Shown: piece by piece, positions 1 to 14,200 of the stretch
Position numbering within the stretch: the first letter of the stretch is position 1
How the letters are laid out: every line of letters begins with the position of its first letter
DNA from: Tetrahymena elliotti 4EA
Lineage: Eukaryota > Ciliophora > Oligohymenophorea > Hymenostomatida > Tetrahymenidae
DNA length: 64,000 bases
Assembly (NCBI GenBank): GCA_000231825.2
Contig: JH720300.1
Location: forward strand, 1,551,928 to 1,615,927
Reading direction: 5' to 3'
Position numbers and translations under genes: made by a program
Notes under the pieces: generated by a model
The model's input: the letters and a program-made list of their open reading frames with translations, nothing else
Databases searched by the model: none
Told to the model about the DNA's origin: nothing

Positions 1-3000
1 GAAATGCAATTTATGACATATTAGGAGAGTTACTCGCTTTAGGTGGGAAGGAATGTCTTGGTAAGACTTTAACTGTTTAGCATTTTCTAAATTATTATTT
101 AATGATCTTGATATAATTGCTCCTTGATTGTGATTTATTTAGTGTCTTAGTTGAGTTAAGTGGTTTAGAAGATGAAAAGAAATCTCTAAGAGCTTAAGAA
201 TAGCTAAAGTAATTAACCACTTTAATGTTTAATTTACTTCCCAACTGCTCAAAATACACCGATTTCCTAATTTCAGCTGCTAATTAATGCAATGAGCAGC
301 TGACAGACTTAAAGGCTTGGTCTAGTAATATTGTCAGTATCATGGGTAACTACGTTTTCGATAACAATAAAAAGAATAAAAAGACTGTTCACTCTAAATT
401 CATGTATTAATGTGAAAACTTTTATTTATCAACTTAGGTAAAGATATTTTTGTTATTAATTTATTCAATAAGATGAAAATTAAATTAATTCTAACTAATT
501 CTAAAAAATAGCTTGGACTTCCTTCTCATAGAATCAACAAATAAACAATTGGCAAGATTAAATTTTAGAACGAAACTGAATCAGATGATCTTAATTTTGA
601 TAAGCTCTTATCTGACACAAATATCCAAAGAGACAGTAAATAATGGAATTGGAATTCAATATTAGAAATAGTTTAAACCTATTTCTAAAGCAAATTCAGT
701 GATCTTAAAAATCGTTTCCTTAAGAAGCTACTACCTTATTTCCATCCTCATCAAAAATAATTTATTTCTTTAGAGTGGAAAGAATGCAATTTTGTTTAAG
801 CTAAGGTTGGATACTTGCTTATATAAAATCTATTAAAAATAGGATAAGAAGGTAAATATTTTTACAATTTATAAAAACATACTTAATTAGATTGTTATCA
901 ACAAAAGGTGCTTATATTTTAACTACTCCTCCTAGTGAACTTATTTGCATCAGCAGAAGTTTTATGGGAGAACTTTATCACATTCTTGTTAGTGATTATA
1001 GTAATGATATGAAGCATGAAGCAACATAACTTTTGAAACCTTCAGAATTTAATGAAAAAATGATCAGAGAGTACATAAGTTGGATTGGTTTATTTTCTTA
1101 AATGAAGCAAGGATAAAAATTATTAGAAGAAGCTAAAATTTGGGACACTCTTAAAAACTATGTTACAATAGATAAAGGTAAAAGAGATCACATATTGAAT
1201 CTAATTTTGTATTGTCTTGACTACGGAAAGGAAAATAACTCAAGAGAATTCCTTCAATTCTGTTTGGAAAAAGGTTCAATTAACCTTCAAAAGTCTTGTT
1301 TGGAACTTTTAAGACTCCTAAATAGAAGTGAGTTTATAGGTGATTGATTGATTCATTCATTTTATTGTTAAAAGTAATATTTTTATTAATAAATAAATTA
1401 TTTTTATTTAGATTTTTCTAAATGGGGAATTGAACTGATTGTCTAAAAGCTTGATTTGAGCTAGAATGAAGAGATAAGAATGAAAGCTTTAAGTGTAGCT
1501 AAAGAAGTCACTCAAGAAAAATAGTATTTGATGGAATTTTTGAAGAAGCGTCCTTGCTTGTAAGACCTAGGTAAAGAAGGAGATTAGTTTTTAATGACTC
1601 TGTTGAGTAGTGATTTAGGGTTCGAATACTTATCTAAAATGAGTGAGTAACATAATTGGGTTGAAGAGCAAATGTAAAGATGGAAAGAGCTATAAAATTT
1701 AGATTATGTAAATAAAATAGAAACATGTTTATTAAAGGCTTTGAATTATGTTTAAGATTATGATGAGCCAAATGTTTACAGATTCCCTGATATCCTAAAT
1801 AATCCTTAAAATTCATTCCTTACACTTGGTTTCATTCATCGTATGCCTTGGATTATGACAATAGACTTTAACACTGCAGACTATAAGGATACTGTCCAAT
1901 TTATGGTGTAAATTGAATATTAAGGATAGTAAAATGTTAACTAATTCATACTTGTTGGAACTCCAGATCCATACTCTCCTTATCTTCACCCTGAAAAATA
2001 TAAAATTCCAATTGATTACAAATTCTAAATTAACTTTAGTCTTTAGGTAGGAAAGGTAAATCAAAAATTAATTTATTGATTTTAGAATTTAATTAATAAA
2101 ATTGTATGAAAAGAATTATTTAGATAAGCAGTGCAATGACTAAGCAGAGTCATATGTGACACATATAAAATTTGATTTCAACGATAAAAGTTAATTCCCA
2201 TAATTCTAAAATAAATAAGTGATTATTAACAAAGGAGGTATTAACTTAATATTTGATTAAGATGAAAACCAAAATACTATTAAATTAAGATAAATTCGTT
2301 TATTTATGAAAATGGGAGAGAACAATCGTTCAAACCAAGATAAAATCCCTTTACATTTCTATGGAGAATTAGTTAAAACTAAATAAGGATAAAAAATGCT
2401 TTTAGAAAATAAAATTATTGAAAATTGTTTCGAAAGCATCAAGAATCCTAAAGAATGTATCATGAATAAAAGAGCATCTTTATGGGCAATAGGTAATATT
2501 TGCTATTGTAAGGAAGGTATCAAAAAAGTTAAAGACATGAAATTGATAGACCATCTTGTGCCACTTGCTGAATAAAGTGAAATACTCTCTCTTAGAGGAA
2601 CATGTTTATATATCTTAAACATGATAGCAAATACAGAGCAAGGAAGAATAGAATTAGAAAAACAAGAATGGATTTCTCATTGGAACTCAAATTTAGGTAA
2701 CATATTTATGGTTAAAAATACAAACAATTTTTTGTTAATTACAATTAAATACTTCAGTTATATAATACTTTACTTTAAATATAATTAAGGATGGATTACC
2801 ATGCCAAATAACATGAGACAATTCTTTTACATTAGAAATATACATAAGGAAGGCTAAAGAACCTACTGGCCTAACTAAAATGAATTTTGGGATAAACTTA
2901 CTACTTATCAGAAAGGATTTTAAATGGGTGAAGATGAAAATAAATTGTTAGAAAACATAGCTTTAATGAGTAATGCTTTGACTTTTAAAAATGCAAGCTC

Positions 3001-3205
3001 AGAAATCAAAAAAATAGCAAAGAAAAATCCAACTATCTTTGAAGATAAAAATGTATTCTTTAATGTTATTCTCATGCTAGACTTTTACAAGTTTAAGCAT
3101 GATAATAGAAAGTTTATTCTTAGTTTCTTTGACAGACTTTTCTCATCAGAAGAGATATTCTTAAAGTTGGATACAAATCCTATCTTAATCAAACCTATTG
3201 TTTGA
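1..3205 (+). CDS. Rictor/Pianissimo-like TORC2 subunit, 3' part (5' end outside window)
   Basis: This is the C-terminal part of a Rictor (AVO3, Pianissimo, Ste16) homologue, the defining scaffold subunit of TOR complex 2, which acts at membranes to control AGC kinases and the cytoskeleton. The reading frame enters at base 3 and runs in ciliate code through about seven exons to TGA at 3203-3205. Introns lie near 60-150, 436-473, 852-890, 1340-1421, 2057-2087 and 2698-2788. The clearest match is the Rictor_V block near 2465-2690 (KRASLWAIGNI, then LRGTCLYILNMIANTEQG), which follows the family's W-A-L-G-x-I and RGTCxYVLxLI patterns. Upstream helical repeat segments include SLEWKECNF and a YxSPYLHPEKY-type segment. 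The family is normally well over 1,000 residues, so the start lies upstream. The family call is confident; individual splice sites are read by eye. Confidence 0.85.
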
Positions 3206-3484
3206 ATTTCAAAATTGTATTTTAAAAATCCATTTTATAACAAATTTATCATCGTATTATATCTAATTAACTAAATTTTCATTCAAAAATCTATTAAATT
3301 TGTATGTGTATTCAAAATAATAAAATAGAGAAACTATTGATTGAAAATGAGTTAATGTTTTATGAGTAAGTCAGAAATTATTAAGTTCTTTTAGAAATAA
3401 AAGATAGAAAGACTCTTAAAATCAAATGTGTTAAATATTTGTTGATAAAAAGCAAATAATCATAGTATTTTATATAATAAGATA

Positions 3485-4129
3485 TCAATTTTAATTTAAG
3501 GAGTTAGATTACACATTAGTTTATTACTATTTAATAATTTAAGATATTGATAATTATTTTTTGAAAAAACACCTTAATATTAGATAAGAAGAGCAAGTAA
3601 AAATAAATATAAACAAAAGTATGCACAATACTAAAACTGTAATTGAAACCACATCTTTCGCCACACCATCTACTTAATCTTCAATATCTCTATTTTTAAT
3701 AAATTAAATTATTTTAATTAAGTAATTTTAATCATTTTTTTACACTCTAGCTTTGATTATGATGTATAATGTTATTGAAAAAAGAGCAAGAGCACATAAC
3801 AAATAGAATAAGCCAAGTTTCTCATTTAAGAATATAACATAGAAACCTTTAAACTAATATTTTCTGTTCCATTTAACTAAAAATTCAGATTTACACAAAT
3901 CACACTTTTATTTGCTTGTTGAATTTCTCAAAATTGAATTTTACTGCTAAGGATTCTTAGAGATAATAAACGTTTTAAGACATTCTTCATGAATATATTT
4001 AACAGAACCCTTGCAACCACATGCATAAATAAATGTTTTAAAGATAGATTCTTCACAAAAGCAAATTCTGCATAATTTTTATTCTTGTTATTATTATTCC
4101 TGATCTCTACTTCTAGAAACACCTATCAT
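3485..4129 (-). CDS. RING-CH (MARCH-type) membrane protein 1
   Basis: This is a small membrane protein of about 190 residues. An N-terminal RING-CH zinc finger is followed by two transmembrane segments, the layout of MARCH E3 ubiquitin ligases, which ubiquitinate membrane proteins. The zinc ligands are visible in order: CRIC, CGC followed by KGSVKYIHEEC, then CDLC. The His sits in the fifth ligand position, which marks RING-CH rather than a classical RING. Hydrophobic stretches follow (LGLFYLLCALALFSIT, then VLVLCILLFIFIFTC). Translation starts at ATG 4127-4129, followed by a short Gln-rich leader and then the finger. One intron (about 3720-3772) separates the two membrane segments, and the stop is TGA at 3485-3487. 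It is the downstream member of a tandem trio with 5140-5787 and 6643-7912. Substrates cannot be told from the sequence. Confidence 0.75.
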
Positions 4130-5139
4130 AGTTGATGGTCTTTATATTTTCTAAAAACCTCAAATTTTTTAGTTAAACAAAATATATTAGTTTTTAGAAT
4201 TTAATTTACATATGGATTTACTTCTAAATTCCAAACAAAACGAGAATTTATAATTACAATTCAATACATAATAGATAAACGTCATAAATATTTCATAAAT
4301 TTGCATCGAATTTAGTAAACATAACCTAACCCAAAAAAAAAAAAGAAAAAAAGGAAATTAATAAATAAATCTAAATAATTTAATTCTAGATGCAATAAAT
4401 TATTTAAATTATTGGCTTATTAACATTTAATTTAGAGTAATAGTAAAAATACTATCTAATTAATACTTATAGTTCTAGTTTTAAATTTAAATTTATTAGA
4501 AAATATTTATTTTTAGACTATTTAGGGTAGTTGGAAACACAAGATGAAGTCAATCCTGTATTATCTTTTTATAAAGGGCCAAAATTAACCTATTTGCATT
4601 ATATTTTGACAGATTGTAACAAATTTATTTATAAATGATAACTCAATCAAATATAGTTAAAATTAATTTAGTAAAAAAATTAAAATGGTGAATATTTATG
4701 AAAAAAGCCAAGAACATGAACACAAATACATTTTCCTGTTTTTACACAATTTTTATGTATTCTTATTTAAATCAATCTTCAAACATTTTATAGTAATTAT
4801 GGAGAGTACCAATATTAACTATTCTAAAAAAGAAACTATACTTGAATTTTATATAAAACTCTCTGTTTCCAACTTGACTGAGAGTATAATAGTACTCAAC
4901 TCAAAAAATATTTATTCTATTAATTAAGGCAAAATGAAAGAAATATCATCAAATAAAAAAATTAATTTAAAAATTGATTTAGAAATATTACAATTTATTA
5001 TATTTAATATAAAAATAAACTATACTTATTTAATTAATTTAAATTTTTTAATATAAGTTGAATAATAAATATGAAGATTAAGTTTGTTAGAATGAGATGC
5101 TGCTAGATAATTTATTAATTTTGGTTACTATTTTCTATT
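4130..5139. other. Intergenic, about 1 kb, no supported gene
   Basis: AT-rich spacer between two tandem RING-CH genes. It contains A-runs near 4330-4352 and a chance-length open frame on the plus strand (ATG 4685, open in ciliate code to a TGA near 5070). That frame has no recognisable domain and is not called. Confidence 0.5.
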
Positions 5140-5787
5140 TCACTTATTGCTTTTCTCTAATTTTGAAATTTTACTTATTGATACTTATTTGACTATTAGA
5201 AATTTAAAAATTAGGTAAGTTTAGCATGCTAATAGGAATAAAATTGAGATAGAGCACAATACAACTATCACTACAGAAATAATATTTTTGATCTAATCAT
5301 TTACTACTTCTTCTAATTAACTGTTTTTAAATAAATATTTTATTAGATAAATAGCAAAATAAAAGTTATAAATAAATAAATACCTTCTCATGCTAGTCAT
5401 GAGAAAAACACAACCTATCATAAGTAGTAACCCTGCTAAAATAACCATTAATATTGATTTTTCATTTTTGATTATTTATTTCAAGTTTATAAATTGATAC
5501 TAAGATTTCCAATTCACTTAGAATTCAGCTTTACAGATATCACATTTTTATGTGTTTTTAACAATATCTTGTAAATTTGTTTTCGTCTCTTAGGTTTTAG
5601 ACAAAATATAAGTTTTAAGGCATAATTCATGAATATTTTTAACTGTACCCTTGCATTCGCAATAATCTTCTATGAATTTATTCGCATTTGTTTCCTCACT
5701 CAAACAGATTCTACATGTTTTTTGCTATTCAAGGTCTTAGTATTATTATTAGTTTTAAGATTATGAAGATTATTAAGGTTATACCAT
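5140..5787 (-). CDS. RING-CH (MARCH-type) membrane protein 2
   Basis: This is a close relative of the 3485-4129 gene, of nearly identical length and the same two-exon layout, with RING-CH finger plus two membrane spans. The start at ATG 5785-5787 opens a Gln/Ser-rich leader (MVQPQSSQSQNQQQ), then the zinc ligands CRIC, CECKGTVKNIHELC and CDIC. The first hydrophobic segment (ILAGLLLMIGCVFLM) ends exon 1. A 63-nt GT...AG intron (5321-5383) follows. Exon 2 carries the second segment (ISVVIVVLCSISILFLLAC) and ends at TGA 5140-5142. The conserved intron position between the two membrane helices supports tandem duplication with its neighbour. The predicted role is a membrane-embedded E3 ubiquitin ligase; no other domain is visible. 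Confidence 0.78.
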
Positions 5788-6642
5788 TTTAAATTATTTA
5801 GTTTGTATTTTATTTGATTTTAAATTATTATTATTATTATTATTTTAAGTTAATCTTTTTAAGAAAATAAATTATTTTTGTTAAGATATCTAGTACTTTT
5901 AATTTATGCAAAATTAAGGAGATTTTTCAATTAAATAAGTGCAATCTATGATTTAATCTTTAGCAAGGATCTAATAACTATTAATTTTATCTATTTCTTT
6001 CTAAAAAAAGTAAAAAAAATTAATAATAAGAAAATAATTCCTTTAAATAGATGTAAAAATAATAAAATTCTGATAATTACTATCCATAAATTCAAATTAG
6101 AGTGAAGATAAAATAGAATCAAAGTAAATTTGATAAATAAATGATTAATAAAATATAAGCTGACTCTGTAATTCTGTAAAGTAAAATTAGCTTGATATCC
6201 AATAAATACTAATAATTCACACTCTAAATCATTAAAAATTTGCTATTTTTAACTAATCAAAACAATAAATTTACCATTTTAAATTAAAATTCATATTCAA
6301 TAAAATAAAATTGTTTTTTTTATTTACTAAAGTTTTATTTTACTACTTAATTTACATATTTTTTTAAATTGTGATGGATGGATATCTAAAATAAATTTCC
6401 TAAATTATTTTAAAGCATCTGTTTTGCTAAAAAAATAGCTACAGTCAGTATATATTAATAAACTTATTTATTTTATTGGTACATGATTTCTTTAAACTTT
6501 TTTTGATAATCTGGATTTAGGTAAAATAGATTGTTTAAACAAATAAATAAATAAATATAGATATTTTAAAAATAAGTTTAAAGAGATAAATTAAATTATT
6601 TATTAATACTTAATTACATTTTTTATAATTTTTTTAAAATAT
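5788..6642. other. Intergenic with ATT microsatellite
   Basis: This is spacer between RING-CH genes 2 and 3. It holds an (ATT)n run near 5825-5844 and several A/T homopolymers. I see no gene, RNA or clear regulatory motif in it. Confidence 0.5.
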
Positions 6643-7912
6643 TCATTCTATTTTGTATTTTGGAAATGAATTTACAAAATAGGTTCTTACAAAAAATAAT
6701 CTAAAGCTGACTGCTAATAATACACCAATATTAGAAATAATAGCAAAAATTATTAGTATGTATCCTAAAAATGAGAAAATAGTTTCAGTTATTTTACTTT
6801 GGTTATCAAAGTCAATCCTAATTAATAACAAAATATTATGATAAGTAAAAATCATTTCTTTTAAAAAATAATAAAATGTAGAATAAGAGTTCATGGGATT
6901 TTGTATAAAAAACATTTAGTTATTTAGTTTTGCTTGAGTTGTTTGTTTAAAATAATATCTGAAAGAGTGGAGTTAATTTTTAGTTGTAATTGGGTATCTA
7001 TGCAAAATGAAAAGAAATGATTACAATATATTATAAACATTATATAAGAAGACTTCTGTTTCAGAGTTAAGAATAGCTAAAAAGAGATCAAAAAAATCAA
7101 ATGTAAAATATTCAATTAAATAATATTATTATAATATCTATGAATATTACAAAGAGATGTAAATCAAACCAAATGCAAGGAGCAAAAATGATAAAAACAG
7201 CACAAAGAATGAATAAAGGTAGCACTTCTTTTTTGTTTTCATGTGAGAAATCGGCCGGAATTTTAGAGAAGATTTCCATTCTACTTCATAATTGTATCCA
7301 CATAAATCACATTTATGAAATTATATACCTTTAAGTCTTTATATATTTTTTTACTTTTTTTACTATGCAGAAGGCTCATTTCTCAGCCTATCTGCTTCTA
7401 CTTCTAGCATTTTTAAAGTTTTGCCATTTTTAGTCTCTAGCAAGTCTTTTTAGCACACAAAATGTACAAATTGTATAGAGCCTTTGCAATCGCATATAGA
7501 TATTAATTAACCTAAATGTTGAGCTTCTTCATCTTAAATGCTCTGAAGACATATTCTACATTGTTAGATATTTTTAGAAGGAACATTTGAATGGCTTTTA
7601 TTTGATTCTTAATGATTTTCATTTTGATTCTTTCGTTGATGATTAAACTCATTAAATTAGATGCCACTATTTGGACTATAAGTATCTTTAAGTTGTTAAT
7701 TTTTTGGGGCTGATTCTTTTGATATTTTTGATAAAATAAGTTATTTAAATTCTTACAAAAAATTGAATACCAATTTGAACATTATCAGTGTTAAGAAACA
7801 AATCACTGCTTTGATTTATACATCCTTCGCTTAGCTTATTTTTATGTTATACTCTATCTGTATTGTTATTTATTTAGAAATTATTTTTGTCTAGTGGAAT
7901 CACTTTATTCAT
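6643..7912 (-). CDS. RING-CH (MARCH-type) membrane protein 3, extended
   Basis: This is the third and most divergent member of the RING-CH trio, about 400 residues. An N-terminal low-complexity leader from ATG 7910-7912 contains one 51-nt intron (about 7720-7770, phase 1). The zinc finger has ligands CRIC, then CDCKGSIQFVHFVC, then CDLC. The spacing before the last pair is longer than in its neighbours because of a basic insert. After the finger come at least four hydrophobic segments, including LYSFFVLFLSFLLLAFGLIYI and FLGYILIIFAIISNIGVLL, so it is larger and more polytopic than copies 1 and 2. The frame is continuous through several TAA/TAG glutamine codons to TGA 6643-6645. The finger is intact, so a functional E3 role is plausible. 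The exact intron in the leader is less certain. Confidence 0.72.
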
Positions 7913-8274
7913 CTTATTTTGATGGTAGTAAGATGAATGTTTTGTTTGTTTGTTTTTTTTTGATCAATAATAAATTGAATAATTTACTAAATAGTTACTT
8001 CAAAGGTTTTTAATTAAATTAAATTTATCAATACTGATTTTTAATTGAAAAAAGAAAATTATAAATCTAAATAATAGGCTTCATGCCTACTTTATTATTT
8101 TAATTATCTAATTAATCATCAAACAAAGTATTATTTTTTATTCATGCTAGTTTAAATACTATTTTCTTGTTAATTTTATTAGAAATAATATTTATTTATC
8201 AAGAAACTAATTTGTTCTACTTTTAATTTTTATACCATAAATACATCTATCTAATTAATAAATAAATACAACTA
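7913..8274. other. Divergent intergenic region
   Basis: This spacer lies between the start of the minus-strand RING-CH gene and the plus-strand cyclic-nucleotide-binding gene, so it presumably holds both promoters. It is AT-rich with T-runs, and I recognise no specific element. Confidence 0.4.
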
Positions 8275-11200
8275 ATGGACCTAAATACTAACAAAAAAGA
8301 AGTTGAATTTCAGCATAATCAAAATGAGTTATATTAAGAAAATCTTTTGACTGTGTTAAATGATAGATAAACGCCCTTATCTATTGATAAGGAGATAGAA
8401 AATTAACTAACTTAATAAGTATCTTAGAGCCTTTTTACATTTTTATAACTTTTATTTTGAAAGTAATTATCATTTATTTATATCTTTATAATAAATAGAA
8501 TGAATAAATTTTAGAGTAAAATGAGTAAGTTACCACACCTATCTCAAAAAATGAATAAAGTAAGTTATTATACTTACAACCTATTGATAACTTAAAAAGA
8601 CCTTTAAATATTTAAAATTAAAAAGGATCATAAATTAATCCAAACCATAATAATGAAAATGAAGACTAAAATAGTGTGAATCAATCTGATAAAAATAAAT
8701 AGAGTGAATATAATTAAGAATAAAAACTTGAAAATGTTTAGCAAAATGATACAAATAGTTAGTTAATCTAAGATAATTAAAATACAGGATAGATAATTTT
8801 ATAAAACAATCAAAGTAGAAGTATTTCAGAGAGTGGTAAACAATCTAGCTAGTAAAGTGTTAATAGCATTATCAGCAGTAGTAGCAGCAGTGAAGAGAGT
8901 GTATAGAGCAGTGAAAATTCTTTAGATTCAGAAGATGATAGTATAAAAATAATAGAAGAAAAAATAGATCAAATATAAATGAATGTTAAAATGAGCAGTA
9001 ATAGCCTAAATACCTAAAAAGGTAGCTCTTAATCAATATAATAGAAATAATAAGTGAAGCCTTGTATTGAGAATTTGCCTATTGATAAAAAATATACAAA
9101 GGTTGCTAATTAAGAATCTAACAAAATTAGTTTAGATGAAAGAAAAAAGAGATTAAGCATTTTTGGTTCGTAGTAAAAAATTAGTTTACATTAAAAATAA
9201 TCAGTAGCAAGCTGCTATAACGAAAGAAACCTAAGTATAAATTCATTATAACATAAATTGTCATTACTCAGCCCATTGAGAAAGAGCAAATAACGTAAAT
9301 AGTCAATAGAATATAATTTATCCTTAATGCCAACCTAAGAACAGCAAAAGTATGTTACTAGAGAAAAATCAGAATAATAAATAGATGCTCTTAGTCATAA
9401 GCATTCTCTGATTTAATCTGATGAGAAGATAGACTTACTACTAGGAATAAGAAGAAGAGCATTAATAAAAACAAGAGAAAATAATGATAGATTTTTTATT
9501 TAGATGAAGATTTAGTAAGAACTTAATTCAAATGTATATCAATTAGAGAATCCAACTATGAACCATTTAGGAGTGTAGAAAGTATTTATTTTTCAATACA
9601 AATATACTAGGATTTATTTATATTTAATAAATAAAAAAATAGTTTATTAAAGACTCCATGAGAAAAACAAATAAGACACCAAAAGAAAAAAATTTAATTA
9701 AGAAAGTTATTGAAAAATTAGGAGTTTTTGAAACATAAAAGGACATCATTTTTAAAAATTAAAATACTAATGATACACTTTTTGATAATTTAAATTTGGA
9801 ACAATTTGAAAAGCATCAGTGCATTTTTCATATAGGTATCTATTAATCTACATATAATGTTTTCAAATTCAGATTTATTTTATACATATTAATAGGTGAG
9901 TTTGGATACAAATATTATATCATAGTATCAGGTATTGCTTTTTACTTCTTATTTACATTCAATTTTGAAATTTTAAAATATAGGAGGTGTCCACCTTTTA
10001 TTACCTTAAATGGATTAAAAGGAAGCAAATGATAATAGCTTGTATATCAATTATATGAATTAAATTCAACAAGGATATTTAAATAAATCGAATGATGACT
10101 CAGAAAATTTTAGGATTTTTAGTTTATATAACTCAAGCTTCTTCAGTCGCTGTTTTATAAAGTAAGTATAAATTTAATATGAAATATATCAACATTTTTA
10201 CTTTAAATGATAATCAAGAAATAAAAATAAATAACAAATTAAGCAGTGGGTTAGAGATATAGGAAGTGATGAAAAGAAAATTACTTTATTGTTTGGTGGA
10301 TTAGATTATGAGAAGAGACTTCTTATTAATGCTGCATTTCTAGAAGGTAAGGAATATGTGAATATATTCTATCCAAATATGATTCTATACAAAACTTTTA
10401 AACCTGGAGAATGCTTTGGAGAAATAGCTCTTCTTACTAAGTAGAGAAGGTATTTAATTAAATCTTTTCATCACTTGTTTTTATTCAGAATTTAACACGC
10501 ATAATAATTTATCTTAGAACTGCCACAATGGTTTGCTCAGAAAAGACTTACTGTCTCACACTTTCCAAGCAAGGTTTTGATAAGATTGTTGGGGCTTACT
10601 AAAATTCAATGGTCTAGGCATAACTTAACTTTTTGTAGTAGTTTTCATTTATAGAAAAAATACCTAAATCAAAGCTGCTTTCAATAACTCATGACATGAA
10701 AAAAAATCAATACAGTAAAGGGCAGATTATTTATAAAGAAGGTAATAAATTAATTTATCTGAAGAGTTATATTAATTATGAATTACATTACTTTCAATGA
10801 AATTAATTTTAATTTGAAAAAAGGTGATAGCTCAGATTCTTTTTATTTTATTATTGATGGAGAGTTTGAGATATCTAAAAAAGAAAACATTCACTAAGAA
10901 AAAAGGACAAATTAGCCTTAAAATAATTGTAATATTTCACTTCCAATGAAAAAGGATAATGCAGAAATATTCTAGTTAAATTGGAGTTAAAAGATTAAGC
11001 AGCAGAAAATTGATATCAAGAGAATTCCGATAGTGATTCTTTAAGCCAATCAGTATTTTGGTTAATACGAAATATTCTAAAACTAATAAACTAGATAAAC
11101 AAAAGCTATTTGCACTTCTTTAAAGGGGACTCTTTATTAAATTTAGAAAAGTGTATGATATTCATTCATTTGATCAAATGATTATTTAATTTTCAAAAGA

Positions 11201-14200
11201 GTTTAATTTATTTTTTTTAAAAAGATTTTACTTTATCACTTAAACACATGGAATGGGTTAGATGAAATGAAATAGGCTAATTAAATTATTAACAATTGGT
11301 CAAGCACTAGGATAACATAAATCAAACATCTTAATTAACTTGCAGAAAATTCCTATAATGACTTATTTGGATACTAAAATGTCAAAAAAAGAAAAAAATA
11401 AAAGCTAAATAAATCGGAAAGTCAAAATTTACTTTCAAAGAAATAAAGTGATCCATTTGCAACAAAAAATTTAGATACTAGCTTTAATAATTCTTACTTT
11501 AAATCAGCGATGTAAAGTCCTTTGAACTCAAGTAAGTAATTTCAGATATCCAACTTTAGTCAATCAAAGCAGCTCTAAAACACATTTTATAAAAATGAGA
11601 GTTCATCATAAAGTGTTCATCTAAATGTAAATTAATTATGAAATTTTTTAAATTTAATTATTGATAAATTTTATGAACAAATCAATAATATTATAAATTT
11701 ATTAAAAAAGTTAAATGACTAAAAGGAATAAAGCAACGAAGTACAAGAAAAGTAGATAGACTAAGAGAAAAAATTTTCACCAAATTATCAAAATGATAGA
11801 AAGTAAATATAACCTAGATTTTCGATTGCTTAATCTAACAATAATATAAGTGGGATTTAAAAAGTAGTATTATAGAGCAACTAAATGTAAAATCAGCAGT
11901 AAAAAGAATAGAATTCTTTTGAAGATTATGAGAATAACAATGTAGATTTAATGGAATCTTCAATGAATTCAAAATATTTCCAAAAGTTTAAACGGTTTCA
12001 TGAAAAGAAACTAAATGAGAAGGTTCACCAGCTTTTAGAATAAGAAAAAAAATCAGATAAAAGAAAGAGTGATTATCTATTGAATATTTTAGACTAATAA
12101 TAATTTAAATCAATCAAATCAAAATCAAACTTAAACTCTTTAGAAAGAGAAAGGAGAGAAAGTGCTACCCTAAATGAAGAAATAAATAATTTTAAAGAAT
12201 AGAATACCCACTCTTTTCAAAAACTAAATAAAAAATAAAGTATATTCTTTAATAATACTATGCAAATATCTTAATTCAATAGCAGTTTTGAAAATAATAA
12301 CAACACCAAATTAGACATAATTGAAGAAAATAATCTTACCTAGCAAAATAACTCTTAACAAATATATAAAATTACTTCACCTCCAAAATCTATAAATAGG
12401 CAAATCATTAATAGTGAATATATAACATATACTTCGCCTAAAAATTCTGAAGAAAGGTCCTAATTAAATCATTTGGCTGAGTCCACTAATGATTTTCATA
12501 ATAGAAATTCAATATAAGGATTTTAGAACTAGATTTATTTCAGCCCAAATAAGTTTAAAAATCATTAAATATAAGATTTTACCTATGATAACTTAAGGAT
12601 TGTTTAAAAAAATGAAGAATAATATGGAGCAAACCAATAAAATTTGAAAAATATTTTAAATATGCCAAGAGCTTAAAATCAATAATAGCTATTGTAAAAA
12701 GAAGGATAAAATGATAGCTAAAGGTTAGCTAATAATAAATTAAGGTATCCCTAGGAATAGAGTTCAACAAAAAAAGGCTTAAGCTCTTAACAATTTAAGA
12801 GAAATGTAGATAGTTTTAATGAGGTTAAAAATTAAATAAATTTTAGCTAAAAAGCAGGTACTTAAAATTTAAGCTAAAGTTAGTAATTTTATAAGAATAG
12901 TCAAGAGTAAAGTTAATTAACTTTTAGTCAGTAACAAAATTTAAGCAAAGAGTAAGACAAATATTATCATCATAAAATGAGTAAAACTTATTAACAAGGT
13001 ATTAACTGTGATTTAAAAATTGAAGAAAAAGAATTAAATAGAATTAAATAGCAATAATTCTTAGAAAAAATTAACAATAGAATTTTCTAAACTAAAGCAA
13101 ACGAGTAATCTATTAATAGTGATAATAAAAAATTAGAATAACTAGATTATGAAGCTGAATAGATAAAAGAACTAATAGAATCATCTCCTGCTAAAATATG
13201 TGCTAATATTAACAATGTCTTAAGCTTTAAAAAAAAATTTCTAAAAATCCTTAATTCCTAACCAGAAATTCTTTAATAAAGATTATTTGATTTTAAATAA
13301 GAAAAAGACCAGTACCTTATTTAAAAGCAAAATTAAATGAAAAATAAATACATGAGTAGCAACTAGCATAACTAAAATTACAAAAATCATAACAAGGACT
13401 TATCATAATCGTAGCTCAGTTAAGGGAATTAAAGTAGTTTAGATCAAAACCAAAAATTTTAACAAGAAGAGATCCATTCAAATTATTCTACTTAGCAAGA
13501 CTCTATCAAAGAAAATTCTACTTTTTATGAAAAAAATGATTAAAAATCATAAAATAAAAACAAAAAAACTTACAAACCAAAGAATCCAATAGATTCAATA
13601 CTGCTTTTTATTAAGTAATAAAAAGAAATTAATTCAGAGAAGTCTTCATCTCTTGAAAGGTGCAGATAAGATTCTAACTTTTCTTATATGAACCAAACAA
13701 GCTATGAATCTAAAAATAATTTTTTTTATTCACCAAAAATAAATTTCAGTGATTAAAGTTCCTTTAAACAAGAAAATAATAATTAATCAACAAAGATAAT
13801 AGATATTTTAGACAAAAATATTACTAATGATGTAAAGCTATTCAAAGATTTATCTATTAAACCAGAAGCAGGGTTTGTTAAAAAGCTCAGCATCTTAACT
13901 TCAAAGCAATACTCAAATTAAAGTTTAATTTAAAAAAATTTCTAAAATCAAGCTTCTGATTAAAAACAAAAAGCTAATTCATTTAGATCGTAATAATTTT
14001 CAGTAACAAACTCCTAAATTAAAAGCAAAGTTTACTAAAATTTTGATCTCAAAAATTTTTAAACTGAAAGATTATCTAAAAATACATAAGAAAACCATCT
14101 TAATCTAAAAACCTCTCCCTCTTAAGAAAAGAGTTTACACCATCTAACTAGCATCAATTTTTCTGTAAATTAAGAAACAGGTAAATCTGATGATTCTAAT

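Noticed and set aside
4685..5072. Plus-strand open frame of about 129 codons between RING-CH genes
   Set aside because: The length is within chance for AT-rich DNA with TGA as the only stop. Composition is Ile/Asn/Lys-rich and no domain is visible.
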